From NCBI GenBank assembly GCA_964412395.1, contig CAYPOY010000002.1, positions 1 to 44,896 of the forward strand: a DNA stretch of 44,896 nucleotides, in the 5' to 3' direction. The position numbers were made by a program, and so were the translations under genes. Below, piece by piece: positions 1 to 8,297 of the stretch. Position 1 is the stretch's first letter; each line of letters starts with the position of its first letter. Source of the DNA: CAYPOY01 sp964412395 (GTDB lineage: Bacteria; Chloroflexota; Anaerolineae; B4-G1). Below the pieces are notes generated by a model. That model ran no database searches. It saw only the letters and a list, made by a program, of their open reading frames with translations, and was not told the origin of the DNA.

Positions 1-65
1 ACGAACTGGCACCCCTGTTCGACGCCGTGGTCGCCTCGGTCACCTTCTTCGAGCCCACCGAATAG
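1..65 (+). CDS. 3' end of an unidentified gene
   Basis: An open frame enters from the left edge and ends at the TAG at 63-65. The last residues read ELAPLFDAVVASVTFFEPTE. Only about 21 codons are visible, too few to assign a family. It lies 47 bases upstream of the next gene on the same strand. The codon choice (GC-rich third positions) fits the neighbouring genes, so I take it as a real C-terminus. Confidence 0.4.
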   Translation, partial: ELAPLFDAVVASVTFFEPTE

Positions 66-112
66 GTAGTCAACTTGTTATTTTCAGTTTCAGTTTTCAA
101 GGGAGGTTAACT

Positions 113-3100
113 ATGAAACGGAATGATGTCCCAGTACGCATTCTCCTCATCTGCGCATTGTTGTCAGGCGCGATCCAGATCTGCGCTGCGCCGGCCGTTG
201 AAGCTGACGCACCGGCAATCTCCACAGGAAGACAGAGAATTGAGCAAGAGCCTATAGCAGGCGAAGAAAACGCCATCGTCGCGCCCGTGCCCGTGATCGC
301 GGCAGATACCGGCAATGCGCCGGGCAGCACCACAGGCGCGCGCGAGTTTACGCAGACCTTCCTCGCCAGCAAGGACACCCACGTCGACAGCGTCGCGCCT
401 TCGATCCCGCAAGCCCCTTCGACGAACGGACGCCAATTCACGCAAACGATCTACGGCGGCAGTGATTCGTTCGTGTGCGCGCGCTCGCCGGACACCAATT
501 ACGGCGACGAGAACTATCTCCGCGTGGGCAGGCTAATTTCACCGCCAGAGGACTGCGAAATCCTGCTACGTTTCGACCTCACATCATTACCCGACAATGC
601 CGACGTGCTTACAGCCACGCTAGAACTGTACGCGGACACCGTATCTGGCGGCGTGCATGCCCACGCAGCCTTGAGCGGATGGAAAGAATCGCTGGTCACC
701 TGGAACAACAAACCAGCAAGATCTACCGAATCCGCACCCGCGACGTATTCTGGCGTGGGCTGGCAGCAGTGGGACGTGGAATACTTTGTCCAAGAGTGGA
801 TCACGGGCACACTCCACAACTTTGGCTTCTTGATGGCGCAGGACTACACCGTTTTCGGGCAAACCGACTACCAATCGTTTGCCGCGGGCAATACCTACCC
901 GCCTCGACTGGTTGTCACCTACCAGACAGAAGGCTCGCCGATGATGCTGCCGGTGGAGAAAGACACCTGGATCAACGAAGCGCTGCCCTCCACCAACTAC
1001 GGCAGCGATGACCACCTGCGCACCCGCTGCGACGGCGTCGGCACCGGCACGCGAGCCTACATTCTGTTGTGGTTCGACACGTCCTACCTACCGTCGAACA
1101 TCACCGTCGTCAGCGCAACGCTCGAACTGTACTCAATGATCAATCGCGCGCAGGATGCGGGACTCAACAAGCCGTTATTCTACGAAGACATCTTCCCGGA
1201 CACCATCCGGTCGAGTTGGGAGGAGATGTCGGTCACCTGGAACAGCAAACCGGTGGCTTACGGGGACGATCCACCCTCCCCCTACGACACCGGATGGATG
1301 CAGTGGGACGTCACCAACAGCGCCCAGGGATGGATTTCGGGCACGTTCACCAACTATGGCGTCCAGTTGCGCATCTACAACGACGTCGATCCTGCGGTCG
1401 TCGAATTTAGGGCCCGTCCCGGCGAGTTCGCGCCGCGACTGACCATCCACTACGACCCCCTGCCCCCCGTCTGCGACCCGCTGACGTCCGTCAGAATCAA
1501 TGGGCCGACAGCGGGCAATACCAGCACGGACTACGTCTTCGACGCGCAGGTCACCCCATACGATGCCACCGCCCCGTTCATCTACACGTGGACGGCGACC
1601 GACCAAAGCCCGGTCACCGTCGTCACCAGCGACACGACGCACAGCGTCCAGTTCAACTGGGCTTCGACAGGCACCAAAACGGTCAACGTCACCGTTGAGA
1701 ACTGCGGTGGGACTGCGAATGACACGCACCAAGTATCCATCGAACCGCCATCGCCCACGTGCCCGGTGCCGCTGACCGAACTCACGTTTTACGGGCCAAC
1801 GCAGGGCATAATTGGCGATGGATACACATTTAGGGCGACGACCGCCCCCAAGACGGCCACGCCCCCTGTCACCTTCACCTGGCAAGCCGACGGGCAAAGC
1901 CCGGTGACGGTATCGGGCACGGCGCTCCAGTCGTCGCAGGTCTACACCTGGAGCACGCTGGGCCCCAAGGCGATCACGGTAACCGCCGGAAACTGCGGCA
2001 GCGCCTTCGTCCAGTACCACACAATGGACATCGTGGAGCCAGAGGAGCTACCTGACCTTGACGTCACAACCGCGTGGTACGACTCAGAGGATCAGCGCAT
2101 CGGCTTCCTAATCAAGAACACCGGCGGGAGCATCGCGCCTGCAGGCCACTACGCTACCCTCGATCAGGGCGCAAGCGTGCTCAACGAGAATCTGTGGTTC
2201 CCACACGATCTGCAACCGGGCGCCATCCGCGAAGCCTTCTTCGACGTTGCGCGGACGTGCGCCAGCGATTCCGAGCCTATCAGGATTTGTGCCGATACCA
2301 CGGACCGCGTCGTCGAAGGGGACGAGACCAACAACTGCTGGCAACTCACCTGGCCCTGCGATATGGACCCACCGGCCATCATTTCCGGCCCGACGGTCGT
2401 GACAACCACCGAGAACACGGCCACCATCGCCTGGGAAACCAACGAACCGTGCAGTAGCGAGGTACTTTACGACAAAAGCAGCGTCTACTACAGAGATTCC
2501 AAAGTCACCAGTAGCTTCACGACCGATCACGAAGTCGTCCTCACGCATCTGGATGGCGAGAGTCTGTACCACTTTTACGTCCTCGTCACCGATATGTCCG
2601 GCACATCGGTCAACAGCGACGAAGCGTTCTTCGAGACGCAGGCGGCGGGCTTCGATCCGCCCATCATCACGCACCTGGACACGGTGATGTTCACGCACGA
2701 CTTCTACGATCTCTACGTCATCCAGACTTCGGTGGACGATATCGTTGGGTTGGACCGGATCGAGTTCTACTACAACGGCACGTTGATCAAAACCGAGTAC
2801 TTTTATCCGGGCCACGCGCTCAATGCCTACGCGATCTTTTCACCCTACGACCTGGGTTACACGCGCAGCTCGTTCTTCTCATCCGGGCACATGGCTACCG
2901 TGAAGGCTATCAACACAAACGGCGCGACGACGGAACAGAGCAAGCTGCACGCCCCTTCGACTACACCGAAATACGTTGACGTGTATATAATCACGCCACC
3001 GCAAAACCACACCCTCTACGTGGATGGCGACCCCACCCCCGCCGGCACCACCATCGACGTGATGGTGGAGGCCGCGCAGTTCGAGTGGGGATGCACCTGG

Positions 3101-6100
3101 TCCGGGTACGCGGGAGGGCTGTCCCCCGAAGTCGCGCCGGTCTTCTGCGCCGATGTGGACCAGGCAGCGGACGAGATCGAGCTGCTGCTGGACGGCGTGG
3201 TGGTTGACAGCTACACCCCCGCTTGCGGCGAGTTCGACCACACCTTCACCCTGGACCTTGCGGGCGAGGACCTCGGCACGCACACCGTTGAGGTGGTGGC
3301 CCACGCCAACGACGGGACCACCAACAGCCAACAGCGCACCATCACCATAGCGCAGGGCACGCCAAGCCTCAGTCTGCAAAGGATGGTCTCGCGCGTCGAT
3401 AACTACTTCGAGGTCGTGCTGACGCTCGAGAATCACGCCAACGCGACGTGGAACGCGGATATCGACAGACTCTTCGACAATACGCAGGGGTTCCAGGCCA
3501 TCGCAAAGGGGACGCAACAACCCGGCCTGCTAGCACCCACTGCCGAATGTCAGTATTACACCGTCGATCCCTTCTCCCATAACGGAAGTAGCTTCGTCGA
3601 CTTTGGTAGTGGGATCACCCTGGCACCGGGGGAATCCTGTACCGTTTCTTATTCCGTCGTGCCGGTGTTGCGCGAATATCCAATAGACTACGACATCGGC
3701 GGTACAGGCACCCTCGTCCACTATAACGGCGTTGGAGAAACACTCTTTGCCGCCAGTGGCAACTTGAATAGCGAAGTCGCGGCTGCGTTCAAACAATCGG
3801 ACTACCTCATCGTAACCAACCCCGGGCGACTGGTGGGGCACTATTCTGGCGCCGATGCACTGCTCTCGGAGATGGCGAAACTCGCGAAAATCAAACGCGG
3901 GGCATTGGGGTATCTCGATTCCTACAACGACAAGCAAGTCCTCGACAACCTGGTCGAACCGAGTGGCTACTGGACCACGTCGATGTATGACGACTTCAAG
4001 TCGATCAGAAAGGGCTATATGCTCATCGTCGGGGAAACGGAGATCGTCGGCGCGTGGAACTACACCGGTCTCGACACAGACTGGGAGGATAGCAACGTTG
4101 ACTACGTCTATCACAGTGACCACGATTACGCCAACACCAAAGGCGACGGCGCGCCCGATCTGATCGTCGGTCGCATCATCGGCAACAATCCCGACGAGTT
4201 GCTTAACGCCATCCGCACCAGTATCAACATGACGGTTGGCGCGTGGGAAATGGACCGCTCGCACGCGCTGCTGGTCAGCGGGCGCGGAAAGAGCGTCAAT
4301 AAATTCCGTAGCAACGTCAACAGCCTGGAAGACGATCTACTCAACGACGGAATGGACGTGACCAAACTGCACTGGCGCGACTATCGCTTCCTCTCATCCT
4401 TCGCGCTGGCCTTCCGAGAGTACGACGGATTCGCCGCCGGAGACGTCATCGCCGGGGGGAAAGCCGAGATGGTCGTCGCCAAGCGCACGGGAGATCACTT
4501 TTACGTCCTCGACGCTTATGGCACCGTCGTCAGCACCTTCGACCGCACCTTCGACGAAGGCGACGTCCTCGCCGTAGGCGACGTGGGTTGGGATGACGCA
4601 GCCGAAATCATCATCGGCGACTTTAGCGACGGCAACATCTACATCTACGATTTCGACGGCGGTGCCGCGCTGGGCAACTTTGCTTGCGGCTTCAGTGCAT
4701 TTGACGGACTGACGACGGGCTACGTCAAACACACGGGCAAGGATCAGATCATCTTCGCCGACGCTTCTGCGAACCACATCACCGTCTACAGCCAATATGG
4801 CACATCCCTGCTGGATTTCCCCGCGACCTTCGACACACACAATGGCCTGGCAGCGGGCAACGTGATGACGGGCACCGGCGAGACCACCCGCGATGAAATC
4901 CTGGTCGGCCACGATGACACGATCTACATCTACGACGATGCCGATGGCAGTCTGCTCACCTCCTTCTCCGTCGATCACAACTTTGTAGCCGGGGATCGCC
5001 TGGCTTCCGGCGACGTCCGCGCCACCCCGTCCGGCGCGCCTGTACCCTACCCGCCGGACGAGATCGTCATCGGCGACCGGGACGACAGAGTCTACATCTA
5101 CAACTGGAAAGGCGTCAGGCTGAACGACATCCACGTTGGCGACTTTGAATACTACGACGGTCTGGCCGTCGCGGACGTGACCGGCGACGGCGAAGAAGAG
5201 GTCCTAATGGCCGACCTGGACGACTATATCCACATCATTGATGCCTATTACCCGCGTTCAGCAACGGAAGCATTCAAAGCAAACACATCCGGTCAGGACA
5301 TGATCTACTTCAGCGGACACGGGGGCACAAGTTCGTGGAGTCCAGCCCTGAGCACTGGGGATTTCCCGCTCAACTTCAACAACACCAAACCCTTCGTCTT
5401 CGCGCCTTCCTGTCACACGGGCAACTATGAAGGCAACAACGACAACAGCCTTGCCGAAGCCTTCCTCAACAACGACGCTGCCGTCTACATCGGGGCGACC
5501 GAAATTTCCTCGATCAAGAAGAACGTCGCGATGGGCATCAAGTTCTTCGACCACTGGAACACGAACGAATCCATCGGCTCGACGTTGACGCAAATCGAAC
5601 GCCAGGTCTGGGACAACAACGACTGGTACACCGATATGTGGGAGATGTGGGTCTACGAATACAACCTCTACGGCGATCCCAAGATCGGCACGGATGGCAC
5701 GGTGCTGCCGACATCCAGCCAGTCGCAGACTATGGCACCTGACGCACCCGTCGCGACGCGCGACTTCCACGTCCCGATGTACGAGGTGACCGTCATCGAC
5801 GGAAACGACCACGTAGAGATCCCCGGCGGATCGAACATCATCGCCCAGGGCCACTACGCCGTGCCCTACTGGACCGCGTCCATCAACTACCGGCCCGGCA
5901 CCGTCGTCCAGGACGTCGTCCTGGTGAGTCGCTCCGGACTGACGGTGACCACCGGCCTGAGCATGCCGCTCACGACCATCGACCACGAGTGCGCCGCGTG
6001 TGTGACTAGCAGCGCAGCGGCATCCGCCGTGGCGGAAGATGCCTGGTTCCCGGAGCTCGAAGCCACCCACCACTGGTCGGTGACCGAGGGGGAGAATGGC

Positions 6101-6883
6101 AGCGTCTTCCTGACCATTGCGATGTACCCCTTCTTCTACAACCCCGCCACCACCGACGTGCGCTTCTACCAGGACTTCACCTTCGACATTGAGACGATCT
6201 CCACCGCCGTGAGCCTGCAATCGGTCGACACCGACCAGACCACCTACGTACCGGGCGATAGTGTGTCGGTGACGCTGGTCATCAGCAACGCGGGGATCGC
6301 GCAGGATGTCATCGTCGAAGCGACCATCAAGGCGCATCCCAACACGACCGTCGCCGGGCTGCCGCTGCGCAACCTCCATGACCTCAGCGGCTTGGCCGTG
6401 GCGACCTTCGAATGGGACTCCACCGGCGTCCCGGATGGCGACTACTTCGTCGAGATCAAGCTGCGCAACGCCGGTGGCGACGTCCTCGACCTGGAAATGC
6501 AGGAGTTCACGCTGGGCATCACCGGCGGCGAGGTCACGGCGCTCACCGCCACACCGGCAGCGTTCACTATCGGCGACGCCATCGCCATCACCATGACGTT
6601 CGAGAACACCGGCACCGTGCCCATCACCGGCACCGCCGTCATCCAGGTGCGCCCGGCGGACGCGGTCACCGTCACCGCCGAGTTCACGCACACAATCGCC
6701 AACCTGGCTCCCGGTGCATCCGTCGTCTTCAACGACGCCTGGGATACCACTGGCGCAACGGAAGACGCCTACCGCATCCTGGGTTACGTCAAGTTCAACA
6801 GCATGGCCTCCGCGCCGAAGGAAGTGATGGTCGCGGTGCAGACGCAGGTCGAGGTCTATCTGCCGCTGGTGCTGCGGGAGTAG
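113..6883 (+). CDS. Giant secreted gingipain-type (C25) cysteine peptidase with DNRLRE, Ig-like and propeller repeats
   Basis: A 2256-residue exported protein. The start has a good Shine-Dalgarno (GGGAGG, 101-106) and a signal peptide (residues ~1-27, hydrophobic RILLICALLSGAIQICA). Domains in order: two DNRLRE-type beta modules (~108-270 and ~278-448, each with the LVTWNNKP/SVTWNSKP signature), two PKD-like modules (~465-645), a CARDB-like module ending DETNNC (~650-750), a fibronectin-III-like module, further beta domains, then a C25 peptidase from ~1229. The catalytic pair is His1736 in YFSGHGG and Cys1767 in APSCHTG. Between the N-terminal half of the peptidase and the catalytic His sits ~280 residues of FG-GAP/VCBS-like repeats (~1435-1715). 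A propeptide-like segment (~1880-2030), two Ig-like modules and the tail VYLPLVLRE follow. It probably acts outside the cell as an adhesive protease; the substrate is unknown. Confidence 0.85.
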   Translation: MKRNDVPVRILLICALLSGAIQICAAPAVEADAPAISTGRQRIEQEPIAGEENAIVAPVPVIAADTGNAPGSTTGAREFTQTFLASKDTHVDSVAPSIPQAPSTNGRQFTQTIYGGSDSFVCARSPDTNYGDENYLRVGRLISPPEDCEILLRFDLTSLPDNADVLTATLELYADTVSGGVHAHAALSGWKESLVTWNNKPARSTESAPATYSGVGWQQWDVEYFVQEWITGTLHNFGFLMAQDYTVFGQTDYQSFAAGNTYPPRLVVTYQTEGSPMMLPVEKDTWINEALPSTNYGSDDHLRTRCDGVGTGTRAYILLWFDTSYLPSNITVVSATLELYSMINRAQDAGLNKPLFYEDIFPDTIRSSWEEMSVTWNSKPVAYGDDPPSPYDTGWMQWDVTNSAQGWISGTFTNYGVQLRIYNDVDPAVVEFRARPGEFAPRLTIHYDPLPPVCDPLTSVRINGPTAGNTSTDYVFDAQVTPYDATAPFIYTWTATDQSPVTVVTSDTTHSVQFNWASTGTKTVNVTVENCGGTANDTHQVSIEPPSPTCPVPLTELTFYGPTQGIIGDGYTFRATTAPKTATPPVTFTWQADGQSPVTVSGTALQSSQVYTWSTLGPKAITVTAGNCGSAFVQYHTMDIVEPEELPDLDVTTAWYDSEDQRIGFLIKNTGGSIAPAGHYATLDQGASVLNENLWFPHDLQPGAIREAFFDVARTCASDSEPIRICADTTDRVVEGDETNNCWQLTWPCDMDPPAIISGPTVVTTTENTATIAWETNEPCSSEVLYDKSSVYYRDSKVTSSFTTDHEVVLTHLDGESLYHFYVLVTDMSGTSVNSDEAFFETQAAGFDPPIITHLDTVMFTHDFYDLYVIQTSVDDIVGLDRIEFYYNGTLIKTEYFYPGHALNAYAIFSPYDLGYTRSSFFSSGHMATVKAINTNGATTEQSKLHAPSTTPKYVDVYIITPPQNHTLYVDGDPTPAGTTIDVMVEAAQFEWGCTWSGYAGGLSPEVAPVFCADVDQAADEIELLLDGVVVDSYTPACGEFDHTFTLDLAGEDLGTHTVEVVAHANDGTTNSQQRTITIAQGTPSLSLQRMVSRVDNYFEVVLTLENHANATWNADIDRLFDNTQGFQAIAKGTQQPGLLAPTAECQYYTVDPFSHNGSSFVDFGSGITLAPGESCTVSYSVVPVLREYPIDYDIGGTGTLVHYNGVGETLFAASGNLNSEVAAAFKQSDYLIVTNPGRLVGHYSGADALLSEMAKLAKIKRGALGYLDSYNDKQVLDNLVEPSGYWTTSMYDDFKSIRKGYMLIVGETEIVGAWNYTGLDTDWEDSNVDYVYHSDHDYANTKGDGAPDLIVGRIIGNNPDELLNAIRTSINMTVGAWEMDRSHALLVSGRGKSVNKFRSNVNSLEDDLLNDGMDVTKLHWRDYRFLSSFALAFREYDGFAAGDVIAGGKAEMVVAKRTGDHFYVLDAYGTVVSTFDRTFDEGDVLAVGDVGWDDAAEIIIGDFSDGNIYIYDFDGGAALGNFACGFSAFDGLTTGYVKHTGKDQIIFADASANHITVYSQYGTSLLDFPATFDTHNGLAAGNVMTGTGETTRDEILVGHDDTIYIYDDADGSLLTSFSVDHNFVAGDRLASGDVRATPSGAPVPYPPDEIVIGDRDDRVYIYNWKGVRLNDIHVGDFEYYDGLAVADVTGDGEEEVLMADLDDYIHIIDAYYPRSATEAFKANTSGQDMIYFSGHGGTSSWSPALSTGDFPLNFNNTKPFVFAPSCHTGNYEGNNDNSLAEAFLNNDAAVYIGATEISSIKKNVAMGIKFFDHWNTNESIGSTLTQIERQVWDNNDWYTDMWEMWVYEYNLYGDPKIGTDGTVLPTSSQSQTMAPDAPVATRDFHVPMYEVTVIDGNDHVEIPGGSNIIAQGHYAVPYWTASINYRPGTVVQDVVLVSRSGLTVTTGLSMPLTTIDHECAACVTSSAAASAVAEDAWFPELEATHHWSVTEGENGSVFLTIAMYPFFYNPATTDVRFYQDFTFDIETISTAVSLQSVDTDQTTYVPGDSVSVTLVISNAGIAQDVIVEATIKAHPNTTVAGLPLRNLHDLSGLAVATFEWDSTGVPDGDYFVEIKLRNAGGDVLDLEMQEFTLGITGGEVTALTATPAAFTIGDAIAITMTFENTGTVPITGTAVIQVRPADAVTVTAEFTHTIANLAPGASVVFNDAWDTTGATEDAYRILGYVKFNSMASAPKEVMVAVQTQVEVYLPLVLRE

Positions 6884-6912
6884 AACGCGGATTGCAGGAC
6901 AGTAACGGACCT

Positions 6913-6988
6913 GGGGAAAAAGACTTCCAAAGTCTGCGACTGAGCAGTAAAATCAAGAGTGTCATCAAGACTTTGGAAGTCTCCCCCC
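6913..6988. repeat. Paired nested palindrome (76 bp)
   Basis: AGACTTCCAAAGTCT at 6921-6935 recurs as its exact reverse complement at 6968-6982. Each arm is itself palindromic (AGACTT nnn AAGTCT). GGGG at 6913-6916 and the C-run at 6983-6988 extend the pairing. It lies 30 bases after the peptidase stop codon. No T-run follows on either strand, so a Rho-independent terminator is not clear. The architecture is that of a paired REP-like element. Confidence 0.7.
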
Positions 6989-7085
6989 GCCGTTGAGCCG
7001 TACCGCACGCCGAAAAGCAGACTTACGTCCGCACTCCAAATGAGAGCGTTGGGCTCGTAAGATATAACTTCCCGTTATTGTTTCG

Positions 7086-7352
7086 CCTGGCCTGAATATG
7101 ACAACGAATAAAGAGGATTAACCAAATCAGTAGCCGCAAATCTTGGAGGCTGTTTAAAGAATCACAGTTAACCTTGCGAAGGTTGTGAATGGCCCTGAAA
7201 ATAGCGCAATTCCTGGCGAACGAAGATGCTTTTAGCCCGAAATCAGCCTCGAAACCTTCGCAAGGTTGCCCTTTCGCGAATTTTTAAACACGCTCTTACC
7301 AAACAGGGCACCATTCGTTTAATCCTCTTTATTCGATGTCATATTGAGGCAG
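7086..7352. mobile_element. Fold-back / MITE-like element with nested palindromes
   Basis: The ends are ~41-bp imperfect inverted repeats (7086-7126 and 7312-7352), with an identical 17-base core CGAATAAAGAGGATTAA at 7105-7121 matched at 7319-7335. Inside are a second pair, AACCTTGCGAAGGTT (7170-7184) and its reverse complement (7253-7267), each self-palindromic, and a loose third pair around TGTTTAAA. There is no open frame of substance. The right end lies at the point where the following gene becomes readable, which suggests insertion into, or deletion against, that gene. The stretch 6989-7085 before it shows no gene. Confidence 0.65.
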
Positions 7353-8133
7353 GAAGTTATTCTTCTACAACAGCGACGCCGGCGGTTCCGCCGATGGCAT
7401 CCACAACTATGCAGCCGTGAGCTTCAAGAGCACGCTCGTGGCCCACAATGAGGATGCCAATTGCACCAACAACGGCGGCACACTGACCTCCGAGGGCTAC
7501 AATCTGGAATTCGGCGACACCTGCGTCTTTACCACCACCGGCGACATCACCGACACCAACCCCCTGCTCGGCCCGCTGGCGGACAACGGCGGCCCTTCGA
7601 CAGGCTCAGGGCAAGCAACCCTCACTCACGCGCTGCTGGAGAGCAGCCCGGCGGTTGACAACGGCGCAATTTCGGGCTATCCTATCACCGACCAGCGCGG
7701 CGTGCCCCGGCCCCAGGGCGGGCGCTGCGACATCGGCGCCCACGAGCACGGCGAGCCGGCGCTTGCTATTGGCAAGGTTGGCCCGGCCCGGGCCCCGGCG
7801 GGCAACACGATCACCTACACGCTGGCGGTGACCAACACCGGCTACGAACTGGCCGAAAGCCTGGTCATCAGCGATGTGTTGCCGGAGGGGGCGCAATACG
7901 TCGGCGGCGGGACGCTGGTGGGGAACGTGGTCAGTCGGACGCTCCCCAGTCTGGCCTGGTGGGGCAATGCAGCGGTCAGCGTGCAGCTCGCTGTCACCGC
8001 GACGGGGACAATCACCAACGACGACTACCACGTCAGCGCCAGCGGCGGTTACAATGCGACCGGCAGCGTGTCCGTGGTCACCACCGTCTACGAGGCTCAC
8101 GAGATCTACCTGCCGCTTGTCCTGAAGAACTGA
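7348..8133 (+). pseudogene. 5'-truncated beta-helix surface protein (choice-of-anchor Q / DUF11 type)
   Basis: The frame is open from 7348 (a TGA lies at 7345-7347) to the TGA at 8131-8133. A GTG at 7417 could be called as a start, but coding similarity begins upstream of it, so the gene has lost its 5' end. The first part has the end of a right-handed beta-helix family: EGYNLEFGDTC, NPLLGPLADNGGP, TLTHALLESSPAVDNG, ITDQRGVPRPQGGRCDIGA. A DUF11-like repeat follows (NTITYTLAVTNTG, VISDVLPEGAQYVGG) and then the Chloroflexota tail IYLPLVLKN. It would have been secreted and surface-bound. A repeat-derived insertion, STGSGQA, interrupts the usual GGPTLTHALL sequence. The truncation point coincides with the end of the fold-back element. 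Confidence 0.75.
7593..7616. repeat. Short dispersed repeat inserted in frame
   Basis: A 24-base CCCTTCGACAGGCTCAGG-type repeat, translated as part of STGSGQA within the beta-helix gene. A related copy lies at 9141-9165 in another gene, and a diverged reverse-complement copy at 12811-12833. Confidence 0.6.
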
Positions 8134-8137
8134 AGGG

Positions 8138-8297
8138 CCAGGCTACCTTGCGGTACAAAACGCTCCAAGCCCCCATCTCGGGGGCGTCCCATGCGACGAG
8201 CGGGTGCCTTTTACGCTGTATTCTTGCCCGCGACGCCCCCGGGGACGGGGGCTGGGAGCACTGGAAAACTGTTTTGCACCGCGAACCAGGCTACCTT
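8138..8297. repeat. MITE-like inverted repeat with 12-bp direct repeats, between convergent genes
   Basis: The 12-base direct repeat CCAGGCTACCTT occurs at 8138-8149 and 8286-8297. Just inside are short inverted repeats (GCGGTACAAAA at 8150-8160; TTTTGCACCGC at 8272-8282, one mismatch). Further in is a GC-rich pair (a GCCCCC...GGGGGC hairpin near 8171-8190 and its partner near 8231-8255). It fills the whole gap between the stop codons of two convergent genes. It could be a small non-autonomous element with a target duplication, and its hairpins may end transcription from both sides. Confidence 0.55.

Noticed and set aside
5258..6691. Long antisense frame (477 codons) opposite the C25 peptidase gene
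   Set aside because: It mirrors a GC-rich coding strand, is rich in R/G/D/V without recognisable domains, and lacks a ribosome-binding site.
7074..7361. GTTATT on both sides of the fold-back element as a target duplication
   Set aside because: The copies lie at unequal distances from the arms (7 and 3 bases), and six bases match easily by chance.
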